Shown here: one piece after another, positions 31,173 to 41,900 of the stretch
Layout of the letters: each line of letters starts with the position of its first letter
Position numbering within the stretch: the first letter of the stretch is position 1
Source of the DNA: Platerodrilus igneus
Taxonomy: Eukaryota; Arthropoda; Insecta; Coleoptera; Lycidae
Direction: 5' to 3'
DNA: 64,000 bases
Assembly (NCBI GenBank): GCA_036346225.1
Contig: JARFIW010001186.1
Location: 2,005,315-2,069,314, forward strand
Translations under genes and position numbers: made by a program
The notes under the pieces: generated by a model
Told to the model about the DNA's origin: nothing
The model's database searches: none
The model's input: only the letters and a program-made list of their open reading frames with translations

Positions 31173-32809
31173 TGTAACGTTCCGATTAATTTTAGCGTAA
31201 TTTAGTAGTTTAGTATGTATAAAAATTTCTAAATCAGTCTCTGTATTTGTTTAGTATTTAATATTAGCGAGTAGATATTTAGATTGTAATAGAAAGAACG
31301 CGACGCGCACCCCTTCCTTAATTTTGTTATGTCGTTACAGATACTGGAAAACACGCAAGGTATTTGGGATTCGCGATGTAGTTTCTGGTAAGAAAGGTCG
31401 TACATTTCGTTTCCTGAGTTTTAACGCTTTTATAGCGGATTAACAAGTTTTACAAATTTTATGATTGTAGTAAATAATTAAATATTTCGTGGAAAAAGTA
31501 AACTAATAGTGCAAAGTGCCGAATTTTCGAATGTTTGTTGTAATATCGTCCGGATGTGGTTATCTAATCTGTTTTAGGTCCAAAATCATTCCATGTCGTT
31601 TGTTTGTTATTGAAGAATATTTATGCCAATCATATTTGGGAAATAGTAGTTTGAATGGTTAGAAGAGACCTTAATTTACGTGTGCCGTTAGCCGTAATAA
31701 TCCAATTTATTTGGGAATATAAAAGCATAGTTATCACACATCTAGAAGTAGTTTTGAAGTTGGTAAAGTCCGACACCCCTTTGCATTATTTAGTAGCCTG
31801 ATCCATCTAAGGTAAGCGAAATTATTGTATTAAAATCAACTGAGCGGCAAAACCAGTTCTGTACGTTGTTACTGAATACACGTGCACCCCAGAACGATAA
31901 GATACTTCTCGCACTTGTGTCAGTGTTATAAAAAAAAATTAAATCAGTGCGTTCTGTTTTACATTCATTGAACTTGTGCCGCAACCAGCTGCGCGAACTG
32001 CACTGTTATCTTTAAGTATTAACGTAGCAATAATTTTTCAAATTACTATTACATTTCAGACAGGTTGTTCTGATTAAAAATTGTACCAAGGCGTTTGTAG
32101 CAATGATTTTGTTTACATAAAATTTACAGTTGCTGTTCAAACTATCAAAGTAGGTGCTGTATGTACAAGGGTATCACGCGGGGTAATAAAATTTAATTTT
32201 GCGTTTATAGTTCATGCATTTTTGTCTTCAGATTAGTGAATCAGGAGCGGCGTGGGTCCCATGTGCACTCAACCCTACCCCTTTAATATATAGATTTTAC
32301 ATTTATGAAATTACATTGACACTGGCCAGTGCGAAAGTATAATTATTCAAAGTAGAATAAGTATTTTTCCTGTTTATTATTTCGAATTATTATGCTGTTT
32401 GATTTGTGGCGTACTAAAGTATGCCTTGTTTAATTTCATATTTCCATTAATGTACAGATGTATTTCCTTCAGCTACAGAGTTGTGAATAGAGTTAAGTTA
32501 AACATTTTTGACGTGCCTTATTTGTAAATTTAAAGTGTTAGGGTGGATTAGTCTGCTTTGCATTTTGAGTATAGAGCTTTTGGAGAGGATTCGACCAGTG
32601 ACGAAATCCTTTCTTTTCATCTAGCGTTTGATGTTACTGGTGGTGCCCACCCGATTTTGATATAATACCGATTTTTCATCCCACTATAATTTACACCCTA
32701 GGGCAATTGGCAACCCCAACCTACGACTTTTGTTTTACCCACCCCTCGCCGGCTGGAGCTAGTTTGCTGGAGAGTCCGTGGTGTCGTAGTGCCGATTTGG
32801 CCCGTAACA
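31173..32809 (+). mobile_element. Solo LTR E (1637 bp) inside the Harbinger accessory gene
   Basis: It starts TGTAAC at 31173 and ends GTAACA at 32809, with perfect TAGA duplications at 31169-31172 and 32810-32813. Removing it joins the minus-strand start codon in frame to the Myb-like exon. It contains a TATAAAAG near 31718, an AATAAA near 32184, and near 32638 a GGTGGTGCCCACCC block like the GGTGGCGCC of LTRs B-D, followed by a similar pyrimidine-rich stretch. It is a fourth, more diverged LTR of the TGTAAC type. No internal coding region, so a solo LTR left by recombination. Confidence 0.8.
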
Positions 32810-33096
32810 TAGACATCGTTAAATAATAATAATATACGACTAAATGCGGGTGAACTAACCTAAATAACCTTTAATTAGTACATAACACGCCCATAAAAGT
32901 CAAACAGCTGATGTTTGTGTGGTGTTGCCATATCATATTATTCGTTCGAGGAACGTGTGCGTTCAACGCGAACGAAGGGTAAGGTACGTATAGCTGAGAA
33001 TAGCAGTCATTTAATGTAATCGTTGGTATCGCACGTTCATGAGCGTGTACGCTCCTGAACGTATGGAACGAACGGTTCAACAAGAATCGACTCCCC

Positions 33097-33183
33097 AGAA
33101 TTCTTCTAGAAGTGACTGGAGGATGAGTCATCTTTTTTAATCCAGGGTATATATAAGACCGCTAATGAATGCAAGAGTCAGTC
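33097..33183 (+). promoter_or_regulatory. Core promoter: heat-shock-element-like motif, TATA box, TCAGTC initiator
   Basis: AGAATTCTTCTAGAAG at 33097-33112 contains a TTCnnGAA pair and a third GAA, as in heat-shock elements. TATATAAG starts at 33150 and a TCAGTC initiator lies at 33178-33183, so the initiator A (33180) is 30 bases from the TATA start, the arthropod optimum. No coding frame follows within 400 bases; an AATAAA occurs near 33498. It may be the U3/R part of another LTR, or a host promoter next to which the Harbinger element landed. Confidence 0.55.
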
Positions 33184-33610
33184 TATACTTGAATATCTAA
33201 TATAAATTATATCGTGTACAGTAAACGAAGTTGAGCTTTTGGAAGTTCAAGAATATACATAAATCTTATATGCTGTGTCTAATGTACATGCAGCTTGTAG
33301 TATACATAAATAGATAGAAGTGTATAATAAATAAATAGTTGTGTTAGTGTTGTTAATAAATCTATGGTTAAGAACTTAGCTTAAGAAGATAATAGTGCTT
33401 GTAAATTCATTAGTGTAATAGTGCTTCATTGTTAAGTGGACTGAAAACATCTACAAATAAGGCATATACTGTTAATTAGACTTGTAAACTGTCAGTAATA
33501 AAGATCTTTATTATTACTTGTTTTAAATTAAAGAAACGCGGTAGCAGTAGCCCGCTTCAGTATTTTTTCCTAAATTTGTCCCTAACGTTCCCTATCATTC
33601 CCTAACTGAC

Positions 33611-33645
<35 letters not shown>

Positions 33646-33654
33646 CTCAAATTT
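33184..33654. other. Transcribed-looking but non-coding stretch with (AT)n
   Basis: AT-rich sequence downstream of the promoter with many stops in all frames and an AATAAA near 33498. A pure (AT)n tract of about 30 bases ends near 33644. No protein or RNA family recognised. Confidence 0.4.
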
Positions 33655-34478
33655 AGACCAGGGTAGAAAATTAATTAACGACATCAAATAATTTTAATCG
33701 CCGTGTATAAGGAAGCTTTGGGAAAAAGTACGCGTAATTAAAGGCCTACTGTGAAGATTTAAATCATTCAATTAGAATGTAGGGTTTGTATAGAATTTTA
33801 TAAGATAATACGCGTTATTAAAACAGTGGAGCATAAAAATTTATTCGTTTCATTAAAAATAAGGGATTTAAATTATTCACTAGACGCTTTCTATAAAAAG
33901 AAGCAGAATTAAAATGCTCAACTTGTATGTAATTTAATTGTTCCAAGTACTAAAACAAATAGAAATTACGTGCAAAATTTATATTAATTAATTCAATTTT
34001 TAAGTAACGAGTATTAAACAAAGTGTACAAATAATAATTAATATTTAATTAGTATTCGCTAAAAATTAAAGGGTAGAAGTCAATGCCATTCATTATTATT
34101 TTAATTGGAGTTAATTGAACGATTATTAAGGTATAATATGCATAAAAGCTTTTAAAAACCCAATAATACCAAATATGAGACGCGTTGCTAGCATACAAAT
34201 ATATCAAAAAGGTTAAAATACATGGAATATCCAAATCGTAGAAGTATTACGATTGAACACCTGCGTATTTTTAATATATCACGTTCTGTTTAATTTGTTT
34301 AGATAAACATGAAAATTCTGCGTATATTGCAAACGGTCGGATAAACCGTAGCTTATATTAACGGGAAGGTTAGTTGAGGGGTTATTTAACTCAAGTAAGT
34401 CACGTCGCGAGTCCACGTGTAGTTTAGACAACCGATAGTAAAGAATATCGATTTGTACCACTCAGACCAGGGTAGAAA
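33655..34478. repeat. Segment bracketed by a 15-bp direct repeat
   Basis: AGACCAGGGTAGAAA occurs at 33655-33669 and 34464-34478. The ~795 bases between are AT-rich with no coding signal. A 15-bp direct repeat could be a target duplication of a non-LTR insertion or part of a short tandem duplication; no poly(A) is present to decide. Confidence 0.45.
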
Positions 34479-35684
34479 GAGACGGATAAAACGCGCAAAG
34501 CCGAGACACGAATAATAAAAGGCGGGATTTGAGCAACGTCACGAGGTTACGATTGGTGAAAATAAGATGCAGATATGAGAGGTGTAAACGCAACAATTTC
34601 TATACAAAATTAATTAATTGTTCGCAGACGCGTGGCGAGACGTGTGAAAATTTCTTAGATTTAACTGGCACAAGTGCAAAATTTTAGTAGAATCGCTGTG
34701 CCGGACTGTCGAAAAGGGAACAGAGAATGCGAAATTCTGAAAATTGTCCGTTGAGGGACAAATCCGACGTGCAGCCAGGCCGTTGTATAAACCCGGACTT
34801 AAAGGTGTTTCGCTCTCTTAGTTTTTTGATTTGATTCGATACTGTAAACAGTTTTGCTCGTTATTTTTTTATGTTATACCATACTTCAAGCAGAATACGT
34901 GCTACGATACAAATTATTATGCATTAGTGCACTTACAGAAGATAGATAAGGTAGTAGCGATAAATAAATACATTGAAGTATGCTGTTTTGTATAGCGTGA
35001 ACGAATTATGAATTTCTTTGCTATTTTGTTCGGGAGTGAGTAATCAAGTGTTATTCGTAAACGTGATTGGATGCACAAAACAAGATTTAGATATACGTAG
35101 ATGAGTTCCTGAGAAGCCCTGAAACAATTTAGATGAATGGTGGTGTAGAAAAATTTTAAAAGCGGTCAGAAGCTGAAGCCGTAAACATAAACCAGCTGAA
35201 ATGGTGGGATGAGCAAGTCCGATGTACATTGAAGCCACGAGTGCAGTAACCATCAGGTAAATTATACTATTTTGTTCGAACTTTGATGTTTTGGTGTGTG
35301 TTGGATATCTTTATGATTTGTTTGATAAAATAGACAGTAGTGAATCTGTATAAACAACAAATTTTTAATCTTAAGGTGAAATTTTTTTTGTATAAGTAGA
35401 AAGGAGTATTTAGCAGTTTATGTTTTGATTATGATGAAAATTTGGGTCTGTCTTTAAGCTCAATTAGACAAACCTGTTAAATTAACGTAAAGGGGTGAGA
35501 GATGCTCCCTTTTATTCAGACTTAGGTCTGCACATATTGTAATTTAATTAGTATGCATCCTACCAGGACTTTAATTCTGGATGCAAATGAAAATGATGAC
35601 AAAAATTGAAATGGAAATTTTATAATGCTGCAATTTATGCTGAAATTTAATTTTGAAATTTTAATATATTGCGAATATTGGTGT
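34479..35684. other. Unassigned sequence between Harbinger region and satellite
   Basis: GC content is higher near 34480-34800 (several CG-rich words and a GTATAAACCC near 34784), then AT-rich. No frame resembles a known protein. This is the last single-copy-looking DNA before the satellite unit. Confidence 0.4.
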
Positions 35685-35919
35685 AAATAGAGTTAACGTT
35701 GATGTTTGTGGTAGGAATGTGTTTTTTTTTATGAATGAGGATGAAAGTTTTAACTAGGTGAGCAGCCAAGGCGGAAAGAGTAAAAAGGCGACTATCAGAA
35801 GAGATTCAACAGGGCGAGAATCACAGCAAATCTTGGTGCCCAAGTCGAGAGGCTCGAATATTTTTTTACTCTGGTGAGGCTTTTTGTAGGTTTCACAGCA
35901 ATATATATATATATATATA
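35685..35919 (+). repeat. Leader of the 16.1-kb satellite unit, copy 1
   Basis: Non-monomeric sequence that begins AAATAGAGTTAACG and ends in a 20-base (AT)n just before the first satellite monomer. The same leader returns at 51788-52020 with only small length changes, which shows that leader plus array form one duplicated unit. A short frame near 35759-35880 (VSSQGGKSKKATIRRDSTGR and onward) is conserved in both copies but has no recognised family. Confidence 0.85.
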
Positions 35920-38900
35920 GCACTAGTGCTTTGTTAGTGCTTTTTAGTGCCCAAATATGAATACCAGCGGAATACTCAAAAATAGTTGTATTCAGTTAAA
36001 GTTATTCCGCCAACTTCACGCTGGGCGGAAAAGTGTTGGCAGGAATGGCGGAAAAGTGAAGTGTCGGCAGAAATGATTGTAGCAGGCTTAATGGTTAGTG
36101 CTTCGTAAGTGCACTTTAGTGCCCAAATATGAATGCCAGCCGACTACTCAAAAAATAGTTGTATGCAGTTAAAGTTATCTCGCCAACTTCACGCCTGGCG
36201 GAAAAGTGTTGGCAGGAATAATTGTAGCTGGCGTAATGGTTAGTGCTTGGTAAGTGCTCTTTATTGCCCAAATAAGAATGCCAGCGGACTACTCAAAAAA
36301 TAGTTGCATGCAGTTAGTTATTCCGCCAACATCACGCTTGGCGGAAAAGTGTAGGCAGAATGAATTGTAGCAGGTGTAATGGTTAGTGCTTTGTTAGTGC
36401 TTTTAGTGTCCAAATATGAATGCCAGCGGACTACTCAAATAATAGTTGTATTCAGTTCACACTGGGCGGAAAAGTGTTGGCAGGAATGATTGTAGCAGGT
36501 GTATTGGTTAGTAATTTGTTTGTGATTTTAGTGCCCAAATATGAAATGCCAGCGCAGTACTCAAAAATACTTATATGCAGTTAAAGTTATTCCGCCAACT
36601 TCACGCTTGGCGGAAAAGTGAAGTATCGGCAGGAATGATTGTAGCAGTTGTAATGGTTAGTGCTTCGTAAGTGCACTTTAGTGACCAAATATGAATGCCG
36701 ACTGCTCAAAAAATAGTTTTATGCAGTTAAGTTATCCCGCCAACTTCACGCCTGGCGGAAAATGCGTTGGCAGGAATGATTGTAGATGATGTAATGGTTA
36801 GTGCTTCGTTAGTGCTCTTTAGTGCTTAAATAAGAATGCCAGCGGAATACTCAAAAAATAGTTTCATGCAGTTAAAGTTATTCCGCCAACTTCACTCTTA
36901 GAGGAAAAGTGAAGTGTTGGCAGAAATGAATGTAGCAGGTGTAATATCTAGTGCATTGTTAGTGTTTTTTAGTGCCCAAATATGGATGCCAGCGGACTAC
37001 TCAAAAAATAGTTATTTGCAGTTAAAGTTATTCGGCATTCTTCACGCTTGGCGGAAAAGTATCGGTGGGAATAATTGCAGCCGGTGTAATTGTTAGTGCT
37101 AGGTTAGTGTTTTTCGTGAGTGCTTAATAGTGCCCAAATATGAATGCAATCGGACTACTCAAAAAATAGTTATATGCAGTTAAAGCTATTCTGCCAACTT
37201 CACGCCTGGCGGAAAAGTATCGGTGGGAATAATTGTAGCAGGTGTAATTGTTATGGTTGGTGTTTTCGTGAGTGCTCTTAGTGCCCAAATATGAATGCAA
37301 GCGGACTACTCAAAAAATAGTTATACGCAGTTAAAGTTATTCGCCAACTTCACGCCTGGCGGAAAAGTGTAGGCAGGAATAATTGTAGCAGGTATAATGG
37401 TTAATGCTTTGTTAGTGCTCTTTAGTGCCCAAATATGAATGCCAGCGGACTGCTCAAAAAATAGTTATATGCAGTTAAAGATATTCTGCCAACTTCACGC
37501 CTGGCGGAAAAGTGTAAGCAGGAATAATTGTACCAGGTGTAATGTTTGTGCTGTGTTAGTACTTTTTAGTGCCCAAATATGAATGCCAGCCGACTACACA
37601 AAAAATAGTTATATGCAGTTAAGGTCATTCCGATACTTTCACGCCTGGCGGAAAAGTATTGGCAGGAATGATTGTAGCAGGTGTAATGGCTAGTGCTTCG
37701 TTAGTACTCTTTAGTGCCCAAATATGAATGCCAGCGGACTACTCAAAAAATAGTTTTATGCAGTTAAAGTTGATCCGTCAACTTCACGCTTGGCAAGAAA
37801 GTAAAGTGTCGGCAGAAATGATCGTAGCAGGCTTAATGGTTAGTGCTTCGTAAGTGCACTTTAGTGCCCAAATATGAATGCCCGCCGACTACTCAAAAAA
37901 TAGCTGTATGCAGTTAAAGTTATCCCGCCAACTTCACGCCTGGCGGAAAGGTGTTGGCAGGAATGATTGTAGCTGGTGTAATGGTTAGTGCTTGGTTAGT
38001 GCTTTTTAGTGCCCTAATAAGAATGCCAACGAATTACTCAAAAAATAGTTATTTGCAGTTAAAGTTATTCCGCCTTCACGCCTGGCGAAGGAAAAGTATC
38101 GGAATAATTGTAGCCAGGTGTAATGGTTAGTGCTAGGTTAGTGTTTTTCGTGCTTATAGTGCCCAAATATGAATGCAATCGGACTACTCAAAAAATAGTT
38201 GTATGCAGTTAAAGCTATTCTGCCAACTTCACGCCTGGCGGAAAAGTGTAGGCAGGAATAATTGTAGCAGGTATAATGGTTAATGCCTTGTTAGTGCTCT
38301 TTAGTGCTCAAATATGAATGCCAGCTGACTGCTCAAAAAATAGTTATATGCAGTTAAAGCTATTCTGCCAACTTCACGCCTGGCTGAAAAGTGTAGACAG
38401 GAATAATTGTACCAGGTGTAATGTTTGTGCTTTGTTAGTGCTCTTTAGTGCCCAAATATGAATGCCAGCCAACTACACAAAAAATAGTTATATGCAGTTA
38501 AGGTTATAACGATACCTTTACGCCTGGCGGAAAAGTATTGGCAAGAATGATTGTAGCAGGTGTAATGGCTAGTTCTTCGTTAGGACTCTTTAGTGCCTAA
38601 ATATGAATGCCATCGGACTACTCAAAAAATAGTTATATGCAGTTAAAGTTATTCCGTCAACTTCACGCTTGGCGAAAAAGTGTTGGCACGAATGATTGTA
38701 GCTGGTGTATTGGTTAGTGCTTCGTAAGTGCACTTTAGTGCCCAAATATGAATGCCAACCGACTACTCAAAAAATAGTTGTATGCAGTTAACGTTATCCC
38801 GCCAATTTCACGCCAGGTAGAAAAGTGTTGGCACGAATGATTGTAGCTGGTGTAATGGTTAGTGCTTGTTAGTGCTTAAATAAGAATGCCAGCGGACTAC

Positions 38901-41900
38901 TCAAAAAATAGTTACATGCAGTTATAGTTATTCCGCCAACTTCACGCTTGGAGGAAAAGTGAGGTGTTGGCATAAATGAATGTAGCAGGTGTAATGGCTA
39001 GTGCTTTGTTAGTGCTTTTTAGTGCCCAAATATGAATGCCAGCGGACTACTCAAAAAATAGTTATTTGCAGTTAAAGTTATTCGGGCTTCTTCGCGCTTG
39101 GCGGAAAAGTGTAGGCAGGAATAATTGTAGCCAGGTGTAATTGTTAGTGCTGTTAGTGTTTTTAGTGCCCAAATATGAGTGCAATCGGACTACTCAAAAA
39201 ATAGTTATATGCAGTTAAAGCTATTCTGCCAACTTCACGCCTGGCGGAAAAGTGTAAGCAGGAATAATTGTACCAGGTGTAATGTTTGAGCTGTGTTAGT
39301 ACTTTTTAGTGCCCAAATATGAATGCCAGCCGATTACACAAAAAATAGTTATATGCAGTTAAGGTCATTCCGATACCTTCACGCCTGGCGGAAAAGTATT
39401 GGCAGGAATGATTGTAGCAGGTGTATTGGCTAGTGCTTCGTTAGTACTCTTTAGTGGCCAAATACGAATGCCAGCGGACTACTCAAAAAATAGTTTTATG
39501 CAGTTAAAGTTATTTCGTCAACTTCACGCTTGGCGGGAAAGTGAAGTGTCGGCAGGAATGATCGTAGCAGGCTTAATGGTTAGTGCTTCGTAAGTGCACT
39601 GTAGTGCACAAATATGAATGCCAGCCGACTACTTAAAAAATAGTTGTATGCAGGTAAAGCTATCCCGCCAATCTCACGCCTGGCGGAAAGTGTTGGCAGG
39701 AATGAATGTAGCAGGTGTAATGATTAGTGCTTGGTTAGTGCTTTTTAGTGCCCAAATAAGAATGCCAGCGAATTACTCAAAAAATAGTTCTATGCAGTTA
39801 AAGTTATTCCGCCAACTTCACGCTTGGAGAAAAAGTGAAGTGTTTGCAGAAATGATTGTAGCAGGTGTATTGGTTAGTGATTCGTTTGTGCTTTTAGTGC
39901 CCAAATATGAATGCCAGCGGACTACTCAAAAATGCTTATATGCAGTTAAAGTTATTCCACCAACTTCGCGCTTGGCGGGAAAGTGAAGTGTTGGCAGAAA
40001 TGAATGAAGCAGGTGTAATGGCTAGTGCTTCGTTAGTGCTTTTTAGTGCCCAAATATGAATGCCAGCGGACTACTCAAAAAATAGTTATTTGCAGTTAAA
40101 GTTATTATCCGCCAACTTCACGCCTGGCAGAAAAGTGTTGGTGGTGAATGGTTAGTGCTTCGTTAGTGCTCTTTAGTGCTTAAATAAGAATGCCAGCGGA
40201 CTACTCAAAAAATACTTACATGCAGTTAAAGTTATTCCGCCAACTTCACGCTTGGAGAAAAAGTGAAGTGTTGGCAGGAATGATTGTAGCAGGTGTATTG
40301 GTTAGTGATACGTTTGTGATTTTTAGTGCCCAAATATGAATTCCAGCGCAGTACTCAAAAAATACTTATATGCAGTTAAAGTTATTCCACCAACTTCGCG
40401 CTTGGCGGAAAAGTGGAGGGTTGGCAGAAATAAATGAAGAAGGGGTAATGGCTAGTGCTTCGTTAGTGCTTTTTAGTGCCCAAATATAAATGCCAGCGAA
40501 CTACCCAAAAAATAGTTATTTGCAGTTAAAGTTATTCGGGCTTCTTCACGCTTGGCGGAAAAGTATCGGTGGGAATAATTGTAGCCGGTGTAATTGTTAG
40601 TGCTAGGTTAGTGTTTTTTGTGAGTGCTTAATAGTGCCCAAATATGAGTGCAATCGTACTACTCAAAAAATAGTTATATGCAGTTAAAACTATTTTGCCA
40701 ACTTCACGCCTGTCGGAAAAGTGTAGGCAGGAATAATTGTACCAGGTGTAATGTTTGTGCTTTGTTAGTACTCTTTAGTGCCCAAAAATGAATGCCACCC
40801 GACTACACAAAAAATAGTTATATGCAGTTAAGGTCATTCCGATACCTTCACGCGTGGCGGAAAAGTATTGGCAGGAATGATTGTAGCAGGTGTAATGGCT
40901 AGTGCTTCGTTAGTACTCTTAAGTGCCCAAATACGAATGCCAGCGGACTACCCAAAAAATAGTTTTATGCAGTTAAAGTTATTCCGTTAACTTCACGCTT
41001 GGCGGGAAAGTGAAGTGTCGGCAGGAATGATCGTAGCAGGCTTAATGGTTAGTGCTTTGTAAGTGCACTGTAGTGCACAAATATGAATGCCAGCCGACTA
41101 CTTAAAAAGTAGTTGTATGCAGGTAAAGCTATCCCGCCATCTCCACGCCTGGCGGAGAGGTGTTGGCAGGAATGAATGTAGCAGGTGTAATGGTTAGTGC
41201 TTGGTTAGTGCTTTTTAGTGCCCAAATAAGAATGCCAGCGAATTACTCAAAAAATAGTTACATGCAGTTAAAGTTATTCCGCCAACTTCACGCTTGGAGA
41301 AAAAGTGAAGTGTTGGCAGGAATGATTGTAGCAGGTGTTTTGGTTAGTGATTCGTTTGTGATTTTTAGTGCCCAAATATGAATTCCAGTGCAGTACTCAA
41401 AAATACTTGTATGCAGTTAAAGTTATTCCACCAACTTCGCGCTTGGCGGAAAAGTGAAGTGTTGGCAGAAATGAATGAAGCAGGGGTAATGGCTAGTGCT
41501 TCGTTAGTGCTTTTTAGTGCCTAAATATGAATGCCAGCGGACTACTCAAAAAATAGTTATTTGCAGTTAAAGTTATTCGGGCTTCTTCACGCTTGGCGGA
41601 AAAGTATTGGTGGGAATAATTGTAGCCGGTGTAATTGTTAGTGCTAGGTTAGTGTTTTCGTGAGTGCTTAATAGTGCCCAAATATGTATGCAAGCGGACT
41701 ACTCAAAAAATAGTTTGATGCAGTTGAAGTTATTCCGTCAACTTCACGCTTAGCGGGAAAGTGAAGTGTCTGCAGGAATGATCGTAGCAGGCTTAATGGT
41801 TAGTGCTTCGTAAGTGCACTTTAGTGCCCAAATATGAATGCCAGCCTACTACTTAAAAAATAGTTGAATGCAGTTAAAGCTATCCCGCCAACTCCACGAC

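Larger units (their letters stand above)
30218..32816 (-). pseudogene. Myb/SANT-like accessory protein of the Harbinger element, split by an LTR
   Basis: The ATG lies at 32816-32814. After one complete codon-2 region the LTR (31173-32809) intervenes, and the exon continues from 31172 down to 30960. A 51-bp GT-AG intron (30909-30959) follows, then exon 2 down to the stop at 30218-30220. Exon 1 gives a Myb/SANT-like domain (NAPLTIEQKNILIEYL, LWQTIANELNSIPG); exon 2 starts TWQDIQSRTKSKV and GGGPPTEKTLTDVE, typical of Harbinger DNA-binding partners. The C-terminus is a charged helix (MAELCRQKMEMKQKYF to INQ). An in-frame TGA replaces a Trp codon near 30967. A 150-bp cassette with TA repeats (30543-30790) interrupts exon 2, and a 1-base break lies near 30415. 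Confidence 0.75.
28440..33075. mobile_element. PIF/Harbinger DNA transposon with two genes (ends approximate)
   Basis: It contains a HARBI1-like transposase gene on plus and a Myb/SANT-like gene on minus ending tail to tail about 100 bases apart, the standard two-gene PIF/Harbinger layout. Without the inserted LTR (31173-32809) it would be about 3 kb, a usual size. Candidate end sequences share ACGCTCCT(T)GAACG (28451-28464 and 33049-33061) and the inverted pair TTCGTTCCAT / ATGGAACGAA (28491-28500 and 33063-33072). The order of these motifs is not a simple inverted repeat, and I could not fix a 3-bp target duplication, so the true ends remain open. Confidence 0.6.
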
